NCBI RefSeq assembly: GCF_015706575.1 | Contig: NW_024037072.1 | Coordinates: forward strand, 24,553,162 to 24,617,161 | Reading direction: 5' to 3' | Length of the DNA stretch: 64,000 nt | Source of the DNA: Patiria miniata | Lineage: Eukaryota; Echinodermata; Asteroidea; Valvatida; Asterinidae | Part shown: positions 35,111 through 46,984 of the stretch, piece by piece | Layout of the letters: the number at the start of each line of letters is the position of its first letter | How positions within the stretch are numbered: the stretch's first letter is position 1 | Translations under genes and position numbers: made by a program | Notes under the pieces: generated by a model | Seen by the model: the letters and a program-made list of their open reading frames with translations, nothing else | The model's database searches: none | What the model was told of the DNA's origin: nothing

Positions 35111-35839
35111 GGTGACTGCCCGAATGTCTGAAGGTTCTTTAGTCCGTAAGCTCGTTAGTCCGCCCTTACCATGGACCACTTGTGGGGAACCTGTCCTTTG
35201 TTCGAGGTACACCACAAATACAATCTTTACAAAAAAAGGGTACCCCGCAACGAAATCTTTAGAAATAGGGACAATGGGACAACAATGGAGGTACCCCGAA
35301 AGTCCATCTGGCAGGGATGTCCTTAGGTTCGATAGTCAGAAGGTTTGACAGTCCGAAGGGCCCATAGTCCAAAAATAGGATAAGGTCAAATAGTCCGGAG
35401 GCTCGATAGTCCGAATAGAAAATAGAGTTCAATAGTCCGAATCGACAATAAGGTTCAACAGTCCGAATTCACAGCCTTGAACACTATATATTGTCAATTT
35501 GGACATCTAAACCTTATTTTTGTTTCGGACTTTTATCTTATTTATTTTATTTATTGTAATTTTTAACGAGGGTAGTCCATTTCAGTTTAAAAAACTGCTT
35601 TCCAAAGGAGCCCTCACACTATTGAACATTCGGACTAATTAACCTTATTCTAAAATCACACTACCGAACCTTCGGATAAATGAACCTTCGGACTATCGCA
35701 TCAAACGTTCGGGTAAACGAACCTTATTTCTTTTTCGGAATTAAACCCCGGTTAGGTGAAATTTGCGCGCTCGGACTATCGAACCTTCGGATCAATAAAC
35801 CTTCGGACTATCGAACCTTCGAACTATCGGGCGGACCCC
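35111..35839. mobile_element. 16-bp-repeat foldback element 6 (TAGTCCGAAGGTTCGA type)
   Basis: The left arm has units such as GTTTGACAGTCCGAAG. The right arm has the inverse (AACCTTCGGACTATCG). The period is 16 in both clusters, though units are interspersed with other sequence. The left end GGTGACTGC is identical to that of element 44485-44628; the right end reads GGACCCC. Flanking 8-mers GATATAAG and GGGATAAG agree at 6 of 8 positions. No TTAGGG core and no coding capacity. Confidence 0.75.
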
Positions 35840-35847
35840 GGGATAAG

Positions 35848-38390
35848 CCCGGTTTATCAGGTTGTGTCCGATCACCCAACAACAACATGGAAAAAAGAAC
35901 CAAGACAAAACCAAAGAGGGATCAATCGGGGATCAGCCCGATCACGCAATAAATCCAAGCCACGGGGTTGCCTCAGAGGGTTTATAAGGCATGTAGGAAT
36001 CACAAAAACTGCAGTTCGTTGACTCTTGCCAACGCAAACAAACATTTCATATTGTACGTTCCCGACACAGGACGACAGACTTTTGTCTAACCCAGGAGAG
36101 TTTCTTTTGGAAATGAAAGGGTTTTGTTCACAAATCTATGCTGAAAATGCTTTCAAGAAATTGTTCCTCCTGCTTTATACTCATGAATAATTGCATTGCA
36201 AAACTGTTCACAAAAGAATCACCATACCCCCCCCCCCCTGCATACAAGCTGCACATAGTCTCTCAAGGCCGTTTGCTCAGCACGTAGCTCACCGTGTTCG
36301 GTGAATCTTTGTTGCGTTTTCTGCCTCCCGATGGCCGTGAGTCCAATTTCTATCCCGTTTGATTTATTTCCCCTCGCGAGTTGAAATTCTCACCGTTTTC
36401 GGCGAACCTGAGCTACGTGCTGAGCAAATGCCACGAACGACATTTCTTTTGCTCAGCACGTACAGCTCTCGTGTGCGGCGGGCTTTAAAGAAGGGGTTAT
36501 CGGTTGAATATTTCCTGAATTGAAACAAAATTCATTAAAATAAATGTGAGGAATGAAAAGAGGGGGACATTATAACAGACCTTTATGCCGGTCTTTGGAT
36601 TGTGTGTTGAAAGCACCCTTTAACCTGTTGTTGAAGGGTATCTTGATTAAACCCCCGCCCGCTCGCATATCAAAGTGATCTTGGACTGAAGAATTTCGCA
36701 GGCACAATTTTGTTGCGTGTTTCACCAAACTGAAGTGTCCCCTTGAGAATCTGGTGCATTCCTGAGTGCCCGCAAATCGGACAGTAGTCACTCCACTTCA
36801 CATGTAAGCCGGGGGTAGAATGTTTTTACATACATTGACGAATTTCGGATTAGCATCGCCATCGAGGGTACTGCAGCGCTCCCTTTTGTGGGAAGAATTA
36901 AAATAATAGAAAAGGTCTCCCAAGTCCGACAATAATTATGTCTAAGCACAAACGGCCCCAGCTTTGATGCTTGTTTAAAACATCTCTGTGGGTCCATTGC
37001 ACTGTATGAGGTTGATAGCCTGGAAGTAGTGAAGCATGAGACCAAGCGGAACCGCCTTTGAGCATTTTACATTTGGTTGCCCTTTCCCTTGCTACAATTG
37101 CTGGCTGAATGATTTTTAGCCGTAACCACCCCGAGAACCATTCATGTTGGAAATTTGTCTTTGTATCCTAAAAAAGAAATTCATTAATAAATCACTTGGA
37201 TATGGGTGAAAATAGATATCATTTAAAGACCTTTCACCGTCCGGCATTTTCGTTCCTAGGATTCCTCGTTCGTTCACGTTGGTTTCACATCGCGTACTCG
37301 CGTGAGAACGAGACTGTAGAACGACACGAATATTTACCTACCTACAGCCGATGGATTCTAGATTTAGTCGGGCTGGCTTGATTACCGTCCTTAGCAGCGG
37401 TCACTTTAGGTTTTGTTTCGTAAATGTCTTTTAAGTCTCATCAAAACATTGTTAAACTCTAAAAGACATTTTGGTCTTCTATTTGCCTTTAAGGTTTCAC
37501 CTGATGACCGTCACAAAAACTATTTCACACATGTTAATCCAATGTGCGAGTGCACCGAGTTGCAGTATAATCCTCATGTATTTCAGATTTCGGAAGTGAG
37601 AGGTCAAATTTTGGGACGATATTTCTCCTTTACGTCAGGCAATTTATCAATTCTTTTTAATATTTATGCTAGAAACAATTTTTCGAAGGCTTTTCTGGTG
37701 TTAATTTACCTTAACAAAAACTCAATGTTACACAAATAATTGCAGAAAATTAATTTCCTATTCAAGGGTTCCGGAAGCGCGTCACAAGAGATGCTTTTTC
37801 AGGCTCTATAGTCTAATAAGGGTATTTCTTAATCGTTCTATACAAGAAACTGTTTTTCAGAGTTCAAATGGCACCAAATAAAAAACCTGTACATTTTAAA
37901 AAAACTGCTTTTGAAAGGGTTCCTATACTATTTTTACTAACGCAGTAATGGTGCCAAATAGTCTTTATATAATATTCTGTAGCGCGGCCTCGTTTTTATT
38001 CCATATGGCAATGAAGCGCAGTGAGCGGAGCGATCAGTATCAGGATACGTCTTATTAAAACTACAATACAACAAGGTCATAGGCGAAAATCCCGGGAATG
38101 GGGAGGATATATCCCCTCCCCCTATTTTTGTCTGGGGTGGGGTGGGCCATTGGATCCCCCACCTCAGATGTTTCTGGTGAGAAGCCAAACAATGCCGATT
38201 TCTAGGTTTTCTTATAAATTTCAAATAGTTGAAATGTATGAAAAAGCAAAACAGAGAACATACGGTATATAGATTGCATTGTGTCATGTGGTTTCCAATC
38301 GGGCAATTTTAGGATTATTGGTCATCCCCATCCCCCCCCCCCCACCTCGCCCACACGGATTAACGCCACTGAACAGTCGTTCCGTCCCCT
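35848..38390. other. Intergenic, no gene seen
   Basis: A region near 37493-37790 is a diverged copy of 61700-61995 (shared GGAAGTGAGAGGTCAAA and TTTCCTATTC). This is an unnamed interspersed repeat. The 108-codon open frame here falls in that repeat and is not called. Runs of C occur near 36230 and 38330. Confidence 0.45.
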
Positions 38391-38549
38391 AGAGCCAAAA
38401 CAGAGACTGAGGGTAGCACTATGTATGTGTCGATGCTTCTCAATATACAGTATGTATCAAAAAGTGCAAACAAAATACAACGGAATGCCAGACGTAATAT
38501 GGGGGCCGTATCATAGGTCCGACGCCTCATAGGTCCGACGCCTCATAAG
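38391..38549. repeat. Duplicated segment with a short 16-mer insertion, copy 1
   Basis: Direct copy of 38870-39020 (AGAGCCAAAACAGAGACTGA...). It ends in GGGGCCGTATCATAGGTCCG and two more 16-mer units (CATAGGTCCGACGCCT), then CATAAGTAGAATG. This looks like a copy of element 5 that has lost its middle and right arm. Confidence 0.7.
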
Positions 38550-38869
38550 TAGAATGTGTCATTTGTTTTCTCTCTCTATTGGGATTATGTTTATTTTCTG
38601 AATAAATTCCATTTATTGTGTTTATAGCGCCTTGAGCGCCTTAATAGGTGGATATGTGCGCTTAATAAATCTTCATTATTATTAATCTTCATTATTGTTC
38701 CAAATTACACCATCTGGTTTTTCCAATGTCCAATCGGGAGGTTGGCGTCTTGGATGGCTACAGAAGCGTGATCGATACCTAAAGGCTAAAATAAGACTGG
38801 TAATAAGATCACATTCCGAGCATTGCATGTCTGAGGATGATCACGATCATCACGTCCATCTCCTAGAGC
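38550..38869. other. LINE/SINE-type 3' tail remnant
   Basis: GCGCCTTGAGCGCC, then TGCGCTTAATAAATC and a short ATT-type tail (38620-38700), resembles the 3' end of L2-type LINEs and their SINEs. Only the tail is recognisable. Confidence 0.4.
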
Positions 38870-38978
38870 CAAAACAGAGACTGAGGGTAGCACTATGTAT
38901 GTGTCGATGCTTCTCAATGTACAGTGTGTATAAAACAAAAATGGAAACGAAATACAACTGAATGCCAGACGTAGAATG

Positions 38979-40615
38979 GGGGCCGTATCATAAGTCTGAC
39001 GCCTCATAGGTCCGACGCCCATGGGCGGAGATCCGGGGGGGGGATGGGGGGGGGGTGATATATCCCCCCACCTTTTGACCAGGGGGGGATGACCAATGTA
39101 ATCATCCCCCCACCTTTTAAAGGCAGGCGTACTAATTTGGGCAGGGTCCGTATCTTGCCAATACCCCTTGACAGGCCAGCACCACGCAGCCCAGCAAGTG
39201 CAAGTGTCGTTCGCTTACCGTAATTTTCGGAATATAAGCCGCCCTGTGTATAAGCCGCAGCGCTCCAAAAACTTCAGAATAAGATTTAGGCCACAGCGTA
39301 TAAGCCGCACCATCGTATAAGCCGCACCATTTTAGACTGGACTGGTCCCCCCCCCCTTTTTGAAGGGTGGGGGACACAATATCAAATGTCTTCCCCCCCC
39401 CCCAGATTTTTGAACTCGTGTCTCATTTACAGGGCCCTATTATGTACTACAATGTATCTTTTGCTTAGAAAATATTGGTTAAAGTGGTCAGAAATTGCCT
39501 CAGATAGCACCACAGAGCATTTAGAATCCAAAATTTTTCGGGTCCTTAAGCGGGCCCCGAACCCCACGCCTATAGCTCAGAATTCTGGTAGCTGATTCAA
39601 TAACTCCAACCTCGAAAACAATGTTCAAACATTTTTCTTATGCCTTTAGCTGAGAAAACCTCGAAAATTATGTTTAAATTATTATCTTTTGTGCTAAGAT
39701 AATTATTGGTTAACGTGGTACGAAATTGCCTCAGATCACACCACAGAGCATCGAGAATCCAATTTTTTTCGGGGCCCTTAAGCGGGTCCCGAACCCCCAA
39801 GCCGTAAGGGCTTCGCGCTTCGCGCTCGCATCAGTTCTGATCAAGGTATGTCCCCCCCCCACTTTTGAGAAGCGATTGACACCCCTACATGACGCCCCCA
39901 TGAAATGTTACAGCCCCCCAGCGCCCCCCCCCCCCCCACTGAAAAATTCCTGGCTACGCCACTGTCATCAGGCATACATCATTGTCCACCATATGTTTTC
40001 ATAGTTTTTGTAGAGTGTAGACCAAATCACATTCTAATCATACCTTATACCAAAATGCATCTAGGCATTATTTTGCATTAATTATTTTGTAAATAATTAT
40101 ACTTAAAATAATGCATAGGCATTATTTGTGTTGCTAGGTGACCAGAGCTCCATTGTGCAAAGATAGCTTAGGCCTACACTTCCAAATACATTGGATGAGA
40201 AATTTTAGTTTTGAAGATCTTTTGTATTTGTTAATGCTTGAAGGTGTTAATTATTGTCATTTATTGCAATTCAAGCTCAAGAAAAGGTTGAATTTTGTAA
40301 ACCCCAGGGGCTCCAGGGGGGGGGGGGGGTTACCTCAACCCCTAGCAAGGGCTTTGCGCCTGCAACCCACCAGGGGGCCCTTAACGGTTTCTTGGACCCC
40401 GTGCCGTGTCGCGTTCCACACAAGGATGGCCTTTCAAAAATCATCCCCCCCCCCACCTGTAACAAGAAATCTCCGCCACTGCCGACGCCTCATAAGTCCG
40501 AAATTTCGGACCTATAAGGCATCGGACTCATGGGCCTTTATTTGGTTGGGGTTGCGATTTTGTCGGGCTTATGAGGCGTCGGACCTATGAGGCGTCGGAC
40601 TTATGAATGGACCCC
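38979..40615. mobile_element. 16-bp-repeat foldback element 5, interrupted by a nested hAT-like insertion
   Basis: Ends are GGGGCCGTATCATAAG and, inverted, GGGGTCCATTCATAAG. Perfect 8-bp target duplication GTAGAATG (38971-38978 and 40616-40623). Arms are CATAGGTCCGACGCCT units and their inverse. Without the nested insertion 39020-40481 the element is about 167 bp, like its relatives. The host sequence into which it went is the arm of another palindrome, also seen unoccupied at 41.2 kb. Confidence 0.85.
39020..40481. mobile_element. hAT-like composite insertion nested in a 16-mer arm
   Basis: Ends are CATGGGCGGAGATCC and, inverted, CAGTGGCGGAGAT. Perfect 8-bp duplication CCGACGCC (39012-39019 and 40482-40489), which is part of the 16-mer itself. 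The 1462-bp interior is a patchwork. It includes a TATAAGCCGC-type repeat near 39225-39335, two copies of a CCTTAAGCGGG(T/C)CCCGAACCC motif and a second hAT-type right end (GGCTACGCCACTG) near 39950-39965. No transposase is seen. Confidence 0.75.
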
Positions 40616-41199
40616 GTAGAATGAGTAACCAACATAGACAATATAGGTATGGTTTGAAAGATAGCCTTTTCACTTTAAAATGAGACACCAAACGTCCAAT
40701 CCTGACAATTTTTGACAGAGTTGTGAGTTATTTTCCAAGAGAGGATAAATTGACCATGGTACCAAGTTTTCAATTTTAGGCATTGGGACAAAGAGGCCTA
40801 TTATTGCCTCTGTACTGTGTGGATATTTGCCTCGCCTACAAAAATGTGTTTTGCGAGTAAACACAATTCAAAACACGTGCTTGCTATCACCTCATGCTAA
40901 AAATGTTTAGCATGTAAACATGTTTACAAACTGATAGCGAGAAAGAGTTTAGGATATACTTGCTAAACACATTTTTGTTGGCCAGGCAATTATCCACACA
41001 GAGGCTATTAGTCTACCTTTGTCCCTATGCCTAAAATTGCAAACTTGGTCCCATGATGGTTAATTTCACCTCTCTTGGAAAATTACTCATAACTCTGTCA
41101 AATAATATCAGATTTGGACGTTTCATGTCTCATTATAAGGTGGAAAGGCGTATCTTTCAAACCATACCTATATTATCTATGTTGGTTACACATTCTACG
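40616..41199. repeat. 584-bp palindromic element
   Basis: The left arm, GTAACCAACATAGACAATAT onward, is mirrored by a right arm ending ATATTATCTATGTTGGTTAC. Arms are about 270 bp and the loop lies near 40890-40940. The outer flanks also mirror each other: CAGACGTAGAATG near 38965 and its complement at about 41193-41205, split by element 5. Confidence 0.8.
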
Positions 41200-42632
41200 T
41201 CTGACATTCCGTTGTACTTTGCATTTTGTTTGATACACACTGTACGACTTCTAACCAGCTTCACCTTCTTTCAGCTGAAAACGACTGTTTAGTATTTCCC
41301 TGTTTATATGACCAAATTCCTAATCGTACTCGTCTTATTATAAATAGTTGAAGCTGGAATTTAAAGGCACATCACCGGAGAAACGACATCAAAAAATAAT
41401 AATGATCCCCCAAAAAGGCAAGTTTAAATTTACACGCTCTTTTCTTTAACCTATTAATTTAAACCATTTATTTTACATGTAAGTGCTTTGACAATTAAAT
41501 ACGGGAGATAAATGATGAATACGTGTCTTGCAACTCATGCATCCTAAACTGAGCACATCTTTTTGAGTACATTTTCAATAACATTAATGTTGGTCTCCCG
41601 TGGTTAATTATGAGTTTCAACACAAAATTATATTATTATTATTATTATTTTTGCAACATAAGCGTTATTCACTTTTGAATGTGACATCCAGCAAAAAAAA
41701 TATTACTTTTCAAATTTCGAATTATTTGTCGTCGAACAACAATTTAGGCGGTTTTGGGGGGTGTATAATGTGCGCAAAAGCGAAAATAAAATCGAATTTT
41801 CAGAGTGTTGAAAACGTCCAAAAATATATGTTAATTTTTTTTTCCAGTTTATATCAATGTGTCCATTAAATTTAAATTAAGGAAAATGACTGATGCAAAC
41901 TGCTTACTGACTGGATTATTACCTGAAATATACTAATCGACCAATTTAGCTGGCATGACGTTTCGGTCTCAACAAGACCCGCTTCAGAGGCAAGTGACTA
42001 GTGGTACAAATGTAAATTAGATAAAACATAATAAACTGAACATCTGTTAGCGAAGAAAAACACCGATTATGTTGAAGAGCACATGTAGAGAAAGTTTTAA
42101 GATTAATGCCAAATAACATCCTTTCATGTATGCGGATCATCGCTTGAGGCTTAATGTTCTTGGACTGAAAAAATGTCACTTCAGATATGCCTATTGATAA
42201 TGACACTGGACGTGGGTACCTGAGAAATGTGCGTTGCCTTTGGGTATCATGCATGTTCAGACATGACAGATGAACAGGGTTTAAAAAATAGGAGGTAGGT
42301 TGAAAAAAATGACATCAATGAGAAAGGAGGACCCAGAACTGTCTCCGTTTGTTAAAATCAAATAAAAGACAGTCCTGGCTCCGCACCATTTTGATATAGT
42401 TTTGGGTTATTACCTGGGATGTTTTGTAAGAAGGAAAACATGGACACTGGCTATTACCCGGAGCTCACAGCCACCCATGGCTATAAAAAGTAATCAACTG
42501 AATTTTTTTTTTAGGTGTCTACATTAGCTCATCGTATTTTACGATTTGTTCACATCCACTCGTCCTTTGGTCTGGTTGTTTTGGATAACTGTGCAAATCA
42601 TTTCGTCCACATAATTATAATCTTAGGAGAAG
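41200..42632. other. Intergenic, with a second hammerhead-like motif
   Basis: No gene seen. An (ATT)n run lies at 41629-41650. On the minus strand at 41950-42000, CTGAAG, a 5-bp GGTCT/AGACC hairpin and CGAAACGTC are homologous to the motif at 2695-2740, so a Penelope-like terminal fragment is likely here. Confidence 0.5.
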
Positions 42633-44208
42633 CATGGGCGTCGCGAGAGGGAGACAAAGGGGGCGCTTGCCACCCTTGGAAAAGCAACCAAAAAAGGGAG
42701 AAAACAAGAAAGGAAAAAAAGGAAAAGAGGTGTGAAGTCACATTTGCTATTAATAAAATACGCAGTTAACAAAATGGGCGTCTGCATGGGTGTCAATGAA
42801 GGAGGGGTGGGCAAATGTCCCCCGCCCACCCTAAACAAAATTATCAATTGAGAATATGCTAGAGAAAGTACACGGATTTTGGGTAACAATTTGCTTTGCT
42901 CCCCGCTAGAAAAAAATCCTGGCGACGCCCATGCATGGCCAGGGAGGGGGGGGGGGAGGGCGAAATAACAAGACTTATTTTAGTCCATACACTTCTCTTT
43001 TTTCGCTATAACTGATTGCAATATAACCTCACCAGTTTTCATACCTAAATGCAGAAGTTTCATCAGTTCGTACAATGTGGCCCCGAACCATTCCTTCGTT
43101 AGCTCAGAGCAATATTTTATTATGCCCTGCAAAAACAAGAAAGCCATATCATATTTTTAGATGATAAGCATATGTTACATGAACATAAACTCAAGGACTG
43201 AGGCTCCGTCAAACTCCAAATTGAAGTCTACGGACACTGTGTCTGTTTTTGAGTAGTCATAATGCGAACCAAAAAAAATGTACGTCTCCAATATTAGGCA
43301 GCTTTTTTCTGCTTCTCATACTTTGACTGAATGGCTGGCTGTTGACAAAAATTTGTCATCATATATTAATATTCATGAGTAGAAACGAGGAAGAACAGTT
43401 TTCATCAAAGACAAATGGACAATAATTTCACCCCTCTCATTTCCAACAAAAGCCAGGAAGGCTGCAGGAAGAACCTTCTTTTCGTGCAGTGACTGTCTTA
43501 GGGCACCGATGAACTCGTACAGAAATATGAGGGATTACAGGGTTTATTGCGAGAATAACTTGGCAAACTGTCACCACTTAATATACTATGTACATAAACT
43601 AAATGTTTTCAATTTACAGGCAACGACAGCTACAAAGATAAACAAAAACAATTAAGAATTTTTTGTAGCATGGGGGCAAAGCAAATTGTTCCCCTAAAAT
43701 CCTTCTACTTTCTCTAGCATATTCTCAATAAATAATTTTGTTTAGGGTGGGCGGGGGACATTTGCCCACCACCCCCATTGACATCCCTTCAGACGCCCAT
43801 TTTGTTAAATGTGTATTCATAAATACCTCAGACAGTTTAGCCATTCCTAGTAGTATGTAGTCACCACTACATATACTTTGTACATAAACTAAGTGTTTTC
43901 AATTTACAGGCAACGACAGCTACAAAGATAAACAAAAACAGTTAAAACGAAGTAACCCATAACATTCTTTCCGGAAAAGCAACCCCAAAAAAACCCAAAA
44001 AACAAAAAAAGAGGTATTAATTTAATACACATTCAACAAAATGGGCGTCTGCAGGGGTGTCAATGGGGGTGGGGTGGGCAAATGTCCTCCCGCCCACCCT
44101 CGAAAAAAATGATAGATTGAGAATATGCTAGAGAAAATACAAGGGTTTGTGTGGACAACATTTGCTTTGCCCCCCCCCCAAAAAAAAAACATTCCGGTGA
44201 CGCCCATG
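42633..44208. repeat. Composite repeat related to the 15.4-19.8 kb palindrome
   Basis: Contains three copies of the TTTGCTTTGCCCC / GACGCCCATG segment (42.78-42.93 forward, 43.66-43.82 reversed, 44.03-44.21 forward). It also has the palindrome's loop, in opposite orientation (43.34-43.46 kb), and its CACCGATGAACTCGTAC arm segment. It has the MITE-free target site (TCTCCAATATTAGGCAGC). No coding capacity. Confidence 0.78.
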
Positions 44209-44484
44209 AAGGAGGGAAGTTTCATTTGAATTTTCCCTTAAAGGAAACTTCTGTCAGAATTAGAAAGGGTCTCACCCCTTGTAGGGGGGAATTTTTTACA
44301 GCCAAACAATTTTTATTTTTTTTTCGATAGAAAAGTAGCCGGTTCTCCTTTCTGGCGGCTACTAGTTTCCAGCCTTTTCTATGTATTGTGTATCTAAAAA
44401 GTTACAAGTTAAATATCAAAACGCATACGCCACAGATCAAACATTTTTTGTTTGGTTTTAGCTTTTTTTGAACCAAATTTAATC

Positions 44485-44628
44485 GGTGACTGCTCTATGT
44501 TCCGACACCCCTATGTTCCGACAACCTAGATTGTGTTACTCCCGGTTAGGGTTAGGGTTAGGGTTAGGGTTAGGAATAGGAATATGTGCAGTCGGAACAT
44601 AGGGGTGTCGGAACATAGGGGTGTAACC
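44485..44628. mobile_element. 16-bp-repeat foldback element 3, with TTAGGG core
   Basis: 144 bp with a perfect 8-bp duplication ATTTAATC (44477-44484 and 44629-44636). The left arm has units of CTATGTTCCGACACCC and the right arm two inverted units (GTCGGAACATAGGGGT). Between them TTAGGG repeats about four times (44546-44573). The left end GGTGACTGC is shared with element 35111-35839; the right end is GGTGTAACC. Confidence 0.88.
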
Positions 44629-44636
44629 ATTTAATC

Positions 44637-46778
44637 AGACTATTTTGTATTTCACTGATATTTGCATTTGGGCATGCGATTGTTAATATCTAACTTAATA
44701 CGCGTGCATGACATGAAATCGTTCGTACTTGCCTTGCCATAAGTAGGCAAGATAAATAAACCTTTGAGAAAAAAAACATATCCAATGCAATTAACTGGAC
44801 AACAATCTTAAACCTTCCCAAGTGTGAAATGCTCTTTCGGCCGTTTAATTCGCGCGATGCGATTGCGATTTCAATGGTCGGTTTCTGTTACTTGAACTGA
44901 TCAGCGTAAAGTCAAGGTCACGCTGGAAGTAACGACTTGTTTTCCTTTGTGAAATATACCGTAAGGGGAGGCAGATGTGACTTCCTCTGAAGGTTGAAGT
45001 AAAAGGCTTCCTATGCATTGAAGGGTGTTTACGTTCTACGATTCCAGCCGCGACGACCCCATTTGTTTTTAGAAGCGAGTAGAATCGAGCACAATTAGTC
45101 CAAGCCTGACATCGCTGTAATGCGAAGATGCTCTAATGCCAAAACCAAATATAGGTATTGTAATGTTACAAGATTTTCTTTTTGGTGACAAGTGTTTAGG
45201 ATCGGAGGCTGACCGGTGATGGGAATTTCAAAAGGCTCACCTCTTCACTATGAGTATTAAATAATGATAGGAGGACGAAAAGATAAGAGGCGTACAAAAC
45301 CGGAAAAAATATGTACTGGTATATTTAAGCGGATTTTGTCCCTTGGGGCACACTGCGTCCACACACAACTACATTCTCGAATCAGGATTCATTGTCTAAT
45401 GAATTATGCATGTAAGCTATTTGAATGCCACCAGTGCCAGTGGGGATATATGAAAACTTGATGCATTTTATGCTTCCGACAAAGGTGTTCTAGGGCTAAA
45501 GTGATCTGTCTATGTCACTGATAAAAAGGCTCTGGTAAATTATTTTATAGTCAATGGTGCAGTCTATCCGACCAAATCATAGCTTGGTCACGTCAGTGAT
45601 GGGATTATATTGCGGAAAGAATGGAAAAGATAAGTCACCAATAGCAAGCAACATAGAGAGAAACCTCACCGACACAAGTAACTATCTACTGACTGAGTAA
45701 AAGTTGAACAAAATGGAGATATTCATCGCTTAAACATAAGCGTAGCCGGGGTGAGGGGCGGGGGCTTGGGGGAGGGGTGTGTGTTGACCCAACGAATCAC
45801 CGCAGAAAAGAAATTTACCACAGCAAAATATCCAAAATTCTGGCAACTTTTGGTGCTGAAATAACTGTAACATTGAGGTTTCTGCCTGAATGACATAACA
45901 CTTTTGCTCATGAATATGGACATTTGCATTAGCATAAACAAACAAAAATGGCACCTAAACCATTGGACATGGCAGAACAAAAATTGAAAATAAGGTTATT
46001 TGGGAGGTGCCTTTTCAAGGACTGCACTGAAAACATTACATTGCATAGGCACTTTGAGCATTCCTAGATTTGAACACATCCACATGGGTAAGGAAAGCGA
46101 ATTTCTGAAAGGCCAGTAACCGGACTTTTGTGCGATATCTTATAGTGCTGAGTTTTCTCTTCTTTCCCAATTGCCTTTATTGGTACCACGATACGGCACA
46201 TAATAAACAGAGCATCGAGTCATCCGTTTCACGTCCCGCTGTTAAATAAAGGTAACTGAACCATACCAATTTTGGAATGTTCACTTTTTTAAAAACACGA
46301 TTGCTGGGTTATTTTTTTGCAATAACAGCCTGTCTAAAATGAAACAGTGAGATCTAATGAGCCATTTGCGAATTAAATTTGAATAACGTCTGGTTCACTG
46401 ACTTGCTAACTTTGAATTCGCCAGACCTAAGACACTGTTGCTATATCACGTAATTCGGGGCAAGCCTTAAGCTGGCAACCCCCAGCTCTGGAATGATCTG
46501 GTGTCTTTGTGCAATTCTCATCCATTGCGAGCAATGTATTGATGCTGAGCGTCTCTTACGTAACTATGCACGAGCGCTATGAGCCATTACGTGCCTAGCA
46601 TTATGAGCATGTCAGTGTACCAAATGTTTAACTCGCAAAGGGTATATATAGGTTATTCGCAAATGGCTTATTAATCCACTGCGGAATTGCATTAAGGGTG
46701 CAAAAAAAAGTGTGATGCGTGTTACCACGGAATTGCCCCAGTGTAACCATGCTTGGACAGTCCAAGGAAGAACAGGGG
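44637..46778. other. Intergenic, no gene seen
   Basis: No recognisable coding exon or repeat family. Open frames at 45264-45461 and around 45.7-45.98 kb show no domain or splice context that would support them. Confidence 0.45.
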
Positions 46779-46786
46779 CTTGAGAT

Positions 46787-46976
46787 GGGGTCTACCCGAT
46801 GTTCCCCAATACCTATGTTCCCCAACACCGATGTTTCCCGAAATCCTTAGGGTTAGGGTCAGGGCTAGGGTTAGGGTTAGGGTTAGGGTTATATGGTAGG
46901 GATTTCGGGTAACATCGGTATTGGGGAACATTGGTATTGGGGAACATCGGTATTGGAGAACATAGGTATGCGCCCG
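46787..46976. mobile_element. 16-bp-repeat foldback element 2, with TTAGGG core
   Basis: 190 bp with a perfect 8-bp duplication CTTGAGAT (46779-46786 and 46977-46984). The left arm has three units (TATGTTCCCCAACACC type) and the right arm four inverted units (GGGGAACATCGGTATT). About seven TTAGGG-type repeats lie between them. Ends are GGGGTCTACCCGATG and, inverted, CGGGCGCATACC. Confidence 0.88.
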
Positions 46977-46984
46977 CTTGAGAT

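Noticed and set aside
37413-37739. 108-codon ORF
   Set aside because: Overlaps an interspersed repeat with a second copy at 61.7-62.0 kb that does not keep the frame.
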